A DNA stretch of 7,287 nucleotides from an uncultured Ruminococcus sp. GTDB lineage: Bacteria; Bacillota; Clostridia; Oscillospirales; Acutalibacteraceae. This document shows, piece after piece, positions 1-6,043 of this stretch (positions are counted from its first letter, which is position 1; every line of letters starts with the position of its first letter). The translations under genes were made by a program, and so were the position numbers. Under the pieces are notes generated by a model. It worked only from the letters and a program-made list of their open reading frames with translations. It had not been told where the DNA came from and did no database searches. The DNA lies in assembly GCA_902803585.1 (NCBI GenBank), contig CADCQO010000112.1, positions 1-7,287 of the forward strand, given 5' to 3'.

Positions 1-84
1 CCCATGCCGAACACGGAAGTTAAGCTCAATGGTGCCGAAGATACTTGATTGGTGACGATCTGGAAAAATAGGAAGATGCCAACA
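1..84 (+). rRNA. rrf: 5S ribosomal RNA, 3' part (5' end outside window)
   Basis: The window opens with CCCATGCCGAACACGGAAGT, the near-universal loop C/helix III segment of bacterial 5S rRNA (about position 36 in E. coli numbering). It continues through a helix IV/V region to the GATGCCAAC strand that would close helix I with the missing 5' end. About 35 nt at the 5' end lie off the left edge. The exact 3' end is uncertain by a few bases. An intrinsic terminator follows at once, so this is probably the last gene of an rRNA operon. The 3' half is A-rich (GGAAAAATAGGAAG) but keeps the expected layout. Confidence 0.93.
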
Positions 85-86
85 CA

Positions 87-116
87 AGCCACTCATTTTG
101 GGTGGCTGTTTTTTTT
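87..116 (+). terminator. Intrinsic terminator of the 5S rRNA/rRNA operon
   Basis: AGCCACTC (87-94) pairs with GGGTGGCT (100-107), eight pairs with one G-U, around a 5-nt loop. It is followed by G and then eight T (109-116). It lies a few bases after the 5S 3' end, which fits a rho-independent terminator for the rRNA operon. Confidence 0.9.
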
Positions 117-135
117 GCCTCCTCTTAACAACGCT

Positions 136-183
136 AAAAAGAACCGTCCGGAACATCGTTTCATGTATCCGAACGGTTTTTGT
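136..183. terminator. Bidirectional hairpin terminator for the convergent minus-strand genes
   Basis: AACCGT (142-147) pairs with ACGGTT (173-178). The stem continues after a C/A mismatch with CGGA (149-152)/TCCG (168-171), and an inner ACAT (153-156)/ATGT (163-166) is offset by one bulged A. On the minus strand the hairpin is followed by TTCTTTTT, just after the tautomerase stop codon. On the plus strand it is followed by TTTTTGTTATTT. It probably ends the minus-strand transcript and insulates it from the convergent rRNA operon. Confidence 0.85.
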
Positions 184-187
184 TATT

Positions 188-526
188 TCAGAAATTTGAT
201 CCGCCCATGCCCCAGTATTCGATTTCGCTGTATTTCACATAGATGCGGTTGGGGGCAACGGACAAAACGGAAGAAAGAATTTCTGTCAGCTTCGCGGTAA
301 GGGCATCGTAGGCTGAGGGGGAAGCCTTTCCGTACAGACTTACTTCCATGATGGCGGCGGGGCTGCTGTCACCTTTGAACCAAAGTTTGCAGCTGTCCTC
401 AAAATCAAGCATCAGCCATGCTTCACTCTTTCCGATGAGTGCGATTGCCTTTCCGAACTGTGCCTTGAGTGTTTCTTCCTGTTCCTTAGAAATACTGACA
501 TTTGTTTTTGTGTGGATAAACGGCAT
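188..526 (-). CDS. MIF/phenylpyruvate-tautomerase family protein
   Basis: A 112-residue protein of the tautomerase superfamily, MIF branch, whose members are small trimeric enzymes that use an N-terminal proline as base. It starts MPFIHTKTNV, so removal of Met would expose the catalytic Pro. Lys33 (Lys32 in MIF numbering, in GKSEAWLML) matches the conserved active-site Lys. FKGDSSPAAIMEVSLYGK lines up with the human MIF segment FGGSSEPCALCSLHSIGK, and the end NRIYVKYSEI...WGMGGSNF matches the family's C-terminal strand; MIF Asn97 appears to be Lys here. An upstream in-frame ATG at 541 overlaps the Shine-Dalgarno sequence and would bury the proline, so 526 is the start. It is the last gene before the terminator and lies 66 nt after the alarmone synthetase. 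The physiological substrate of bacterial MIF homologues is generally unknown; tautomerase activity is inferred from the retained Pro and Lys. Confidence 0.9.
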   Translation of the reverse strand: MPFIHTKTNVSISKEQEETLKAQFGKAIALIGKSEAWLMLDFEDSCKLWFKGDSSPAAIMEVSLYGKASPSAYDALTAKLTEILSSVLSVAPNRIYVKYSEIEYWGMGGSNF

Positions 527-533
527 AAAATAA

Positions 534-539
534 CCTCCC
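534..539 (-). promoter_or_regulatory. Ribosome binding site that fixes the tautomerase start
   Basis: Minus-strand GGGAGG lies 7 nt before the ATG at 526. This spacing selects the start that gives Met-Pro, the N-terminus needed by the tautomerase fold, over the longer start at 541. Confidence 0.85.
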
Positions 540-592
540 AAAAAAATTGAAATCTGAAAGCGCCGATCCGGCTGTGTGCAACAGTCACCGGA

Positions 593-1315
593 CTATAACA
601 AAGAGTTGCGGACAGCCTGCATACGGGCATCGAGTGAGGCACTGATGGCGGCGCAGTCAAGCAGTTCACGGGTCAGGGCTTCCTGTATCTCAGGCGAAAG
701 ATTTTTCTTGTACTTCAGCTTGTGTTCAAGACTTGCCCAGAAATCCATCGCAATTGTCCGGAGCTGTACTTCAACATGGACGTTTTTCTTTTCGTCTTCC
801 AGAAAAATCGGTACAGACACGATCAGATGCAGACTGCGGTATCCGCTCGGCTTCGGGTTCTTGATGTAATCCTTCCTCTGAATCAGCGTGATGTCGTCCT
901 GCTGAAGAAGGCAGTTTGCCAGACGGTATATATCATCTTCAAACGAACAGATCACGCGCACACCGGCTATGTCGTGAATATTTGCTTCGATTGACTCCAA
1001 AGTGCGGGGAATCTTCTTGCGGATCACCTTACGGATAATGCTGTCATAGTCTTTGACCCTGCTTTTGATGGACTCGATCGGATTACCGTCATAAATCAGC
1101 GAAAACTGCTCGTTGAGCACCTTGAACTTTGTTTCGATCTCCATGATAGCACAGCTGTAATTGGCAAAAAACTGCTCTACAGGCAGTATCTGCTCCTGTA
1201 CCATATCGAGTATCTGTTCTTCGTCAAAGTTGATCTGCTGGGTGAACTTGACAAGCTCCAGAGCCACTTTTTCAGGCTGACTGAGCAGTTCTTCGGGAAT
1301 GGATCTGTTGTTCAT
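593..1315 (-). CDS. Small alarmone synthetase, (p)ppGpp synthetase (RelA/SpoT domain, RelP/RelQ type)
   Basis: A 240-residue single-domain GTP pyrophosphokinase that would transfer pyrophosphate from ATP to GDP or GTP to make (p)ppGpp in the cytosol. The synthetase domain covers about residues 72-205: NPIESIKSRVKD (78-89), IHDIAGVRVICSF (113-125), the GTP-binding loop segment KPSGYRSLHLIV (155-166), EVQLRT (182-187) with the catalytic Glu, and FWASLEHKLKYK (192-203). There is no HD hydrolase domain and no TGS/ACT regulatory region, which separates it from full-length Rel. Wording such as NPKPSGYRSLH and RTIAMDFWASLEHKL reads, from memory of the families, closer to RelP/YwaC than to RelQ/YjbM. 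It has about 35 extra N-terminal residues and lacks the longer C-terminal tail of YjbM. AAAGGAG lies 8 nt before the ATG. The gene begins 32 nt after the copper ATPase with no hairpin between, so cotranscription is likely. Confidence 0.93.
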   Translation of the reverse strand: MNNRSIPEELLSQPEKVALELVKFTQQINFDEEQILDMVQEQILPVEQFFANYSCAIMEIETKFKVLNEQFSLIYDGNPIESIKSRVKDYDSIIRKVIRKKIPRTLESIEANIHDIAGVRVICSFEDDIYRLANCLLQQDDITLIQRKDYIKNPKPSGYRSLHLIVSVPIFLEDEKKNVHVEVQLRTIAMDFWASLEHKLKYKKNLSPEIQEALTRELLDCAAISASLDARMQAVRNSLL

Positions 1316-1347
1316 TGTGCCATCTCCTTTCCGGCAGTTTCAGCGGT

Positions 1348-1557
1348 TTATTCAACTGAAAGTACGGTGTAGTCCTTATCTTCTACCGCTTTCTTCAGAA
1401 CAGCGTCATCTACTGCCTTCGAAAGCGTTACGACCGCAGAGTTCTTTTCGTGGCTGACTTCTGCGCTGTCAACGCCTTCTACTGCTTCCAGTGCCTTTTT
1501 CACGGCTGCTTCACAGTGTGTACACATCATACCTTCAATTTTCATCGTTTTGGTCAT
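1348..1557 (-). CDS. Possible internal-start CopZ-like copper chaperone (in frame with the end of copA)
   Basis: Within copA, codon 781 is an ATG with its own well-placed ribosome binding site. Translation from it would give 69 residues beginning MTKTMKIEGMMCTHC and ending at the copA stop. This is one complete HMA domain with the Cu-binding GMMCTHC motif, and 69 residues is the length of free CopZ chaperones such as those of Enterococcus hirae and Bacillus subtilis. If made, it would carry Cu(I) in the cytosol and deliver it to the exporter or a copper-sensing regulator. The sequence shows the start signals and the complete domain; separate expression is inference. The alternative is a relic start left by a copA-copZ fusion. 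Confidence 0.45.
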   Translation of the reverse strand: MTKTMKIEGMMCTHCEAAVKKALEAVEGVDSAEVSHEKNSAVVTLSKAVDDAVLKKAVEDKDYTVLSVE

Positions 1558-3897
1558 CGTGCTTACCTCCATTGTTTTATATTTTTCTGCCCATGCGGAC
1601 AGGTTTTCTTTTGAAATAGCTGTTTTCCTGCGCTTATCGTGTGCGGAATCGTACAGACGCACCCAATTCAGCCGCAGGGCGTTCGTAATGACAAAGACGC
1701 TTGAAAGACTCATCGCTGCCGCGCCGAACATCGGCTGCATGGACAGTCCCAGCGGCACATAGACGCCCGCCGCCAGCGGTATCAGCAGGACATTGTAGAA
1801 CAATGCCCAGAACAGGTTTTCCTTGATATTCCGATAAGTCCGGCGGGAAAGGCGGACAGCGCCTGCCGCATCTGTCAGACGGCTTTTCATCAGAACGACA
1901 TCAGCCGCTTCAATCGCCACATCTGTTCCTGCACCGATTGCCATACCGACGTCAGCACAGGTGAGGGCGGGCGCATCGTTGATGCCGTCCCCTATCATAA
2001 TGACTTTTCCCTGTTGTGCGAGCTGCTGCACGACAGCGCCCTTTTCTTCGGGTCTGACTTCTGCCAGTACAGCGTCAGCGCCCGCCTGTTCACCGATCAC
2101 CTTTGCTGTTCCCTTGTTGTCGCCTGTCAGCATCACGACCGACAAGCCCATGTTGTGAAAGGCTTCAATCGCCTGAGCGGAGTCCTCCTTGATGGTATCC
2201 GCTACCGCTATCAGTCCGAGTATTTTTCCGGACTTTGCGAAAAGCATCGGGCTTTTGCCTTCTTGGGCAAGGGCGGCGGCTTTTTCCTCTGTCACGGGCG
2301 GCAAATGCAGGGTTTGCTTTATGAAGGGAATACTTCCCCCGACGATTTCTTCAGCGCCGATTGTGGCACGGACACCGCTTCCTGTACAGGTGACAAAATC
2401 CTGTGTCGGCAGAATATCAATATGCTGCTGTCCGGCATAAGCGACAATCGCCTTTGCCAGCGGATGTTCGCTTTTGTATTCCAAAGAAGCCGCTGTCTGG
2501 AGAAGTTCCGTTTCCTGCACACCCTCAGCGGGCAGGATATCTGTGACAACGGGCTTTCCGTTGGTGACAGTGCCGGTTTTATCGAGTACCACAATATCTG
2601 CTCTGCCTGTTTCCTGCAGGGCTTGTGCGTGTTTGAACAAAATCCCGTTTTTCGCTCCCATACCGTTTCCCACCATAATAGCGGCAGGGGTTGCCAGTCC
2701 CATCGCACACGGGCATGAAACAACCAGCACACAGATTCCCCTCGCCAGTGCAACGCCTGCCCCTGCACCGCACAGCAGCCATATCACAGCTGTCAGCAGG
2801 GCAATTGCCATTACGGCAGGGACAAAGAACAGGGAAATTCTGTCGGCTAATTTAGCGGCAGGCGCTTTTGTGGCGGCGGCTTCGCTGACAAGCGCGATGA
2901 TCTCTGAAAGTGTCGTATCCTCTCCGACCCTCACCGCGCGGCATTTCAGGTAGCCGGAACGGCTGATAGTGGCGGAAGAAACCGTGTCACCGACAGCTTT
3001 TTCAGCGGGAATGCTTTCTCCCGTCAATGCGGATTCGTCCACAGTGCCCGCTCCCTCCAGCACAACGCCGTCAACGGGAATGCTTTCCCCCGCTTTCACG
3101 ATAAAAATATCGTCCTTCTGTACGCTTTCGGAAGGAACAGTGATTTCCTGCCCGTCACGCAGGAGAACAGCCGTTTTTGGCGCGAGTGACATCAGACTGC
3201 GCAGGGCGTTGGTTGTCTTGCCTTTTGCATAGGATTCCAGTGTTTTGCCAATGGTAATCAGCGTCAGAATCATAGCGGCAGATTCAAAATAGAATTCGTG
3301 CATCAGGTGCATTGCTTCTTCATGCCTGCCGTTCTGTACCGCATCGGTCATCATGAAAAGAACGGCTGTACTGTACACAAAGGAAGCGGCCGAACCGACA
3401 GCAATCAGTGTATCCATATTGGGTGACAGGCTGAACAGTGCCCGAAAACCGCTGATGAAGAATTTCTGATTGATGACGAGGATTATCCCCGAAAGCAGAA
3501 GCTGTAACAGTCCCAGTGCCGTGCAGTTGCCTGCTAAAAACGGCGGAAGCGGAAAACCGAACATTCCCGCTCCCATCGAAAAATACAGCAGTATCAGCAG
3601 AAAGACAACAGATGTCCAGAGTCTTTTTTTGAGTCTGGGTGTTTCCCTGTCCCGCAGGGCATCTTCCTGTATAGCGGTGCTTGTGCCGGTACGGCGGTCA
3701 GTTTTCGGCACAGCGCCGTATCCCGCCCTTTCAACAGCACGGATTACCGCTTCATCGCTGGCAGTTCCTTCAACGCCCATTGAATTCGTGAGCAGACTGA
3801 CCGAACAGGCAGTGACACCGTCCAATTGGCTGACGGCTTTTTCGACTCTTGCCTGACAAGCGGCACAGCTCATGCCCGTTACATTATACTGTTTCAT
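1348..3897 (-). CDS. copA: Cu(I)-exporting P1B-type ATPase with fused C-terminal CopZ-like domain
   Basis: An 849-residue heavy-metal P-type ATPase that pumps Cu(I) out of the cytosol using ATP. Domains in order: an N-terminal metal-binding HMA domain with GMSCAAC (Cys11, Cys14); membrane helices at about 93-110, 126-144, 161-183 and 207-222; the actuator loop with TGES (292-295); helices at about 355-377 and 383-405 with the transport motif CPC (395-397); the phosphorylated Asp439 in DKTGT; His478-Pro479; GDGINDAP (636-643); then two last helices with YN (701-702) and MSLSS (729-733). The CPC, YN and MxxSS pattern is that of the P1B-1 Cu(I) subgroup. A linker (about 747-783) leads to a second HMA domain with GMMCTHC (Cys792, Cys795). 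Most CopA proteins carry their HMA domains only at the N-terminus, so the C-terminal one is notable. AGGAAGGG lies about 6 nt before the start. It probably heads the unit with the alarmone synthetase and tautomerase. Confidence 0.96.
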   Translation of the reverse strand: MKQYNVTGMSCAACQARVEKAVSQLDGVTACSVSLLTNSMGVEGTASDEAVIRAVERAGYGAVPKTDRRTGTSTAIQEDALRDRETPRLKKRLWTSVVFLLILLYFSMGAGMFGFPLPPFLAGNCTALGLLQLLLSGIILVINQKFFISGFRALFSLSPNMDTLIAVGSAASFVYSTAVLFMMTDAVQNGRHEEAMHLMHEFYFESAAMILTLITIGKTLESYAKGKTTNALRSLMSLAPKTAVLLRDGQEITVPSESVQKDDIFIVKAGESIPVDGVVLEGAGTVDESALTGESIPAEKAVGDTVSSATISRSGYLKCRAVRVGEDTTLSEIIALVSEAAATKAPAAKLADRISLFFVPAVMAIALLTAVIWLLCGAGAGVALARGICVLVVSCPCAMGLATPAAIMVGNGMGAKNGILFKHAQALQETGRADIVVLDKTGTVTNGKPVVTDILPAEGVQETELLQTAASLEYKSEHPLAKAIVAYAGQQHIDILPTQDFVTCTGSGVRATIGAEEIVGGSIPFIKQTLHLPPVTEEKAAALAQEGKSPMLFAKSGKILGLIAVADTIKEDSAQAIEAFHNMGLSVVMLTGDNKGTAKVIGEQAGADAVLAEVRPEEKGAVVQQLAQQGKVIMIGDGINDAPALTCADVGMAIGAGTDVAIEAADVVLMKSRLTDAAGAVRLSRRTYRNIKENLFWALFYNVLLIPLAAGVYVPLGLSMQPMFGAAAMSLSSVFVITNALRLNWVRLYDSAHDKRRKTAISKENLSAWAEKYKTMEVSTMTKTMKIEGMMCTHCEAAVKKALEAVEGVDSAEVSHEKNSAVVTLSKAVDDAVLKKAVEDKDYTVLSVE
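1566..1570 (-). promoter_or_regulatory. Intragenic Shine-Dalgarno inside copA
   Basis: Minus-strand GGAGG lies 8 nt before the in-frame ATG at 1557, preceded by the A-rich stretch AAAAATATAAAACAAT. It reads like an ordinary Gram-positive leader but sits inside the copA linker, encoding Met-Glu-Val. Compared with the other sites here, it is as strong as the tautomerase and FHA gene sites and better than that of copA itself. Confidence 0.6.
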
Positions 3898-4032
3898 GGA
3901 TACCCTTCCTGTTCTTCATCGGTTCAGATGATTTTCGGCCGCCTTGCGGTATTCCTTTTGAAATGCCGGTGCTGCCTTCCGAAACCTGTGTTTTTTTGCG
4001 GAATCCTTCGGTATCAAAAATAAGCTGCCGAT

Positions 4033-4038
4033 AGTATA
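4033..4038 (-). promoter_or_regulatory. Candidate -10 box for the copA transcript
   Basis: Minus-strand TATACT matches the sigma-A -10 consensus at five of six bases and directly abuts the 4039-4070 inverted repeat. No good -35 hexamer is seen at 16-18 nt (GCGATT at 17 nt). The promoter would be weak or activator-dependent, with a leader of roughly 125 nt. This is a tentative call. Confidence 0.3.
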
Positions 4039-4070
4039 ACGAACACAGCAAGGAAAATCGCTGTGTTCGT
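4039..4070. repeat. Perfect 11-bp inverted repeat between the foldase gene and copA
   Basis: ACGAACACAGC (4039-4049) and GCTGTGTTCGT (4060-4070) are exact reverse complements around a 10-nt spacer. It begins 19 nt after the foldase stop codon, a normal place for a terminator, but the minus-strand sequence after it (TATACTATCGG) lacks a T tract. It also covers the space where a copA -35 region would lie, so an operator is possible. It does not match the CopY box TACAnnTGTA. Role undecided. Confidence 0.6.
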
Positions 4071-4089
4071 CTTATGGGATATTCGGTTA

Positions 4090-5757
4090 TTATTGTGCGG
4101 TGCTTTCAGCAGATGCGGAAGAGGTCTGGCTTTCGGCAGGTGTCGAAGCGGTGCTGCTTTCATCGTGTGTCGTGCCGGAGGACTCCTGCGCTTCCATTTC
4201 GCTGATCGTTTTCAGAGCTTCTTCTTCGTATTCGACCTGATACTTTTCTGACAGTTCGACATAGGTTTCATCAAAGTTGGTTTTACGCAGAATCTTATCG
4301 ACAGAAATCTGCCATGCCGGTGCGCCGTTGCCTACAAAATACAAAATATGGTAGCCGTAAATGGTTTTGACAATACCGCTGTCACCGGGCTTGCGGTCGG
4401 GGGCAAATATCCAGTCGTTGAATTCTGTGACTGTCTGACCCTCTACTACGTCCTTGCACAGTCCGCCGCTTTGCTGTGAACCGGTGTCATCGGTGAAGCG
4501 GTAAGCCAGCTCTGCAAAGGAATCTTCGGTCTTTTCACCGTTTTTCCAGCTTTCGTATACCTCGTTTGCCTTTTTCAGTGCGGCAGCATCAGCAGCTTCG
4601 TCGGTACTGTCAGCAGAGGGTTTATAGGAAGCCGGTGTAAAGAGAATGTGACGGACGTTTTTCGAGATCGTTTCATCACGATAAGCGGTCTTTGTCACCA
4701 TCAGCACTGTATAGGAATTGGAATTTTCGATAACAGTGGTGTCGTTTTCCTTGCGCGCCAGATCGAAGATCCATTTTCCTGCGTTGGAAGTGACTTCGTA
4801 GGCATATTTGCTGTGGGCAGTGTTTTCCACATCAGTTTCAATGGCCTGCTGTTTCTCTGATTCACTCAGTTCACGTCCGGCAGTAACAATAGAAGCGCTG
4901 AGGTTGGGGTTCTTTTTCAGGTAGTCCAGCAGATACTTCTTGAACTCAGCAGGTGTTTTGCACTGTGCAAGATCTTCCGCGTAAGCCTTCGCTTTTTCTT
5001 TGGCTGCCTTCTGGGCTGCTTCATCAGCAGAAGCCTCACTGTCTGTGGAGAAGCTGAAATTATACTGGAGGAAATCAGCATACTGGTAGCTGGTTTTGTT
5101 GTCCTCAAAGTATTTTTCATAGTCTGCATCAGTATAGGTGTATCCGTTGTAGACCTTCAGGTAATACTTGTTGGTGAGCGTGGTCATTTTAGCGTACTCA
5201 CGAATCATTTCTTCGGTAATACCCTGACCGAAAACAGAAAGAATGTATTTGTCAAAGTCCATACCGACAGCTTCCGCAGCAGACCTGATGTTCTGAATGG
5301 TAAGGTCGACATTGGCGAGGTCGCCGTCATCAAGAGTAATGCCGTCCTCACGGGCAGCTTCACTCAGTACAAGAACCTGCTGGATATAGCGTTTTGTTTC
5401 GTCCATAAAGACATCAAACCATGTGATTTTGGATTCCTCGTTGTAATACTGTTCCTTCAGGCTTTTGGTAATATCCAGACCCTGATAGGCGGCGTATTCC
5501 TTGCGGTTGTTGTAGGTATTGTTAAAAAGGAAGGCGGCAATCGGTTTGCGTATCTCAAAGTTAGCGGAATGCGCAACTACAGCATCAGCAGCGGTGACAT
5601 CTTTGATGGCAGAAGCGGCGGAAGAGCTTTCTGTTTTGGAATCAGCGGGTTTGTTGTTATCGGAAGAACCGCATCCGGAGAGCACTGTGCCAAGAATCAG
5701 TGCAGCGGTAAGGATGGCGGTGAGCAGTCGTGCTTTTCTTGAAGGTTTGATTGACAT
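4090..5757 (-). CDS. Lipoprotein peptidyl-prolyl isomerase, PrsA/SurA-like (parvulin)
   Basis: A 555-residue exported foldase. The N-terminus has basic residues, a hydrophobic stretch (11-25) and the lipobox LSGC with lipidated Cys29, so it is anchored on the outer face of the membrane. A Ser/Asp/Lys linker (30-50) and a helical SurA_N-like region (about 65-220) follow. A canonical parvulin domain spans about 368-476: VRHILF with His370, SGGLCKDVV, FNDWIFAP and GYHIL with His470. Residues about 225-357 look like a degenerate earlier copy lacking both histidines. The C-terminal 30 residues are a Ser/Thr/Ala-rich tail. It is much longer than B. subtilis PrsA (about 290), consistent with two domains plus tail. 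AGGAG lies 8 nt before the ATG, and an extended -10 promoter lies upstream. It likely helps fold secreted or wall proteins; substrates cannot be read from sequence. Confidence 0.93.
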   Translation of the reverse strand: MSIKPSRKARLLTAILTAALILGTVLSGCGSSDNNKPADSKTESSSAASAIKDVTAADAVVAHSANFEIRKPIAAFLFNNTYNNRKEYAAYQGLDITKSLKEQYYNEESKITWFDVFMDETKRYIQQVLVLSEAAREDGITLDDGDLANVDLTIQNIRSAAEAVGMDFDKYILSVFGQGITEEMIREYAKMTTLTNKYYLKVYNGYTYTDADYEKYFEDNKTSYQYADFLQYNFSFSTDSEASADEAAQKAAKEKAKAYAEDLAQCKTPAEFKKYLLDYLKKNPNLSASIVTAGRELSESEKQQAIETDVENTAHSKYAYEVTSNAGKWIFDLARKENDTTVIENSNSYTVLMVTKTAYRDETISKNVRHILFTPASYKPSADSTDEAADAAALKKANEVYESWKNGEKTEDSFAELAYRFTDDTGSQQSGGLCKDVVEGQTVTEFNDWIFAPDRKPGDSGIVKTIYGYHILYFVGNGAPAWQISVDKILRKTNFDETYVELSEKYQVEYEEEALKTISEMEAQESSGTTHDESSTASTPAESQTSSASAESTAQ

Positions 5758-5810
5758 TTTACCATCTCCTGACTTTTTACCGTTAGTTTGGAAAAGGATT
5801 CCGTCTATTC

Positions 5811-5839
5811 ATCATATCAAAAAAGGCGCAAATTAACAA
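5811..5839 (-). promoter_or_regulatory. Sigma-A-type extended -10 promoter for the foldase gene
   Basis: On the minus strand: -35 TTGTTA (5834-5839), 17-nt spacer, TG-N extension and -10 TATGAT (5811-5816). Transcription would start near 5803, giving a leader of about 46 nt that contains the AGGAG site. Match to consensus: four of six at -35, five of six at -10. Confidence 0.75.
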
Positions 5840-5869
5840 TAGTTTTTCTAAAAAAACCGTCTATTGGGA

Positions 5870-5879
5870 ACAAATTTGT
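5870..5879. repeat. Short perfect palindrome in the divergent intergenic region
   Basis: ACAAATTTGT is a perfect 10-bp palindrome about 30 bp upstream of the foldase -35 and about 85 bp upstream of the plus-strand -35. It could be a regulator site, but short palindromes in AT-rich DNA arise by chance. The rest of 5758-6043 holds the two promoters and an imperfect inverted repeat (TTTTCTC 5896-5902 / GAGAAAA 5911-5917). I see no gene there. Confidence 0.25.
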
Positions 5880-5963
5880 CAATTTTCACGGATAGTTTTC
5901 TCATAAAAAGGAGAAAAACCGCAATATTTTCTATAAAATCCCGCAAGAAAAAAATGTCAGGTA

Positions 5964-5992
5964 TTGACGATTTGACGCAGATTATATACAAT
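5964..5992 (+). promoter_or_regulatory. Sigma-A-type promoter for the MBL-fold/FHA genes
   Basis: -35 TTGACG (5964-5969), 17-nt spacer, -10 TACAAT (5987-5992), each five of six to consensus. The start point would be near 5999, leaving a leader of about 45 nt before the ATG at 6044. Its position rules against the long upstream reading frame that opens with TTG at 5864. The leader can form a small hairpin, GGCTG (6003-6007)/CAGCC (6012-6016), of unknown meaning. Confidence 0.75.
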
Positions 5993-6043
5993 ATAAGGGG
6001 CAGGCTGCCCGCAGCCAATACTATTTTGAAGAGAGAGAAGTTT

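Noticed and set aside
527..541. Upstream ATG adding five residues to the tautomerase
   Set aside because: It overlaps the Shine-Dalgarno sequence and would hide the catalytic N-terminal proline.
527..592. Possible attenuator between the alarmone synthetase and tautomerase genes (CCGG...CTGT/ACAG...CCGG followed later by seven T on the minus strand)
   Set aside because: The stem is interrupted by a three-base bulge and the T run is over 20 nt away, so it is not a convincing terminator or riboswitch.
1316..1347. Possible terminator between copA and the alarmone synthetase
   Set aside because: No hairpin or T tract in the 32-nt gap, only the ribosome binding site; cotranscription is the simpler reading.
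2014..2718. 234-residue open frame on the plus strand
   Set aside because: Lies wholly antisense to copA, whose conserved motifs fix the coding frame. The translation is rich in Cys, His, Phe and Arg with no recognisable domain, and has no ribosome binding site.
3956..4019. Imperfect hairpin with a poly-T run on the plus strand (CCGAA...TTCGG around TTTTTTT)
   Set aside because: The T run lies in the loop rather than after the stem, the stem is only about five pairs, and no plus-strand gene ends there.
5864..6043. 60-residue N-terminal extension of the MBL-fold protein from a TTG codon
   Set aside because: The extension contains the promoter at 5964-5992, has a Lys/Arg/Ile-rich composition unlike a domain, and the TTG has no Shine-Dalgarno sequence. 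The ATG at 6044 matches the fold's expected N-terminus.
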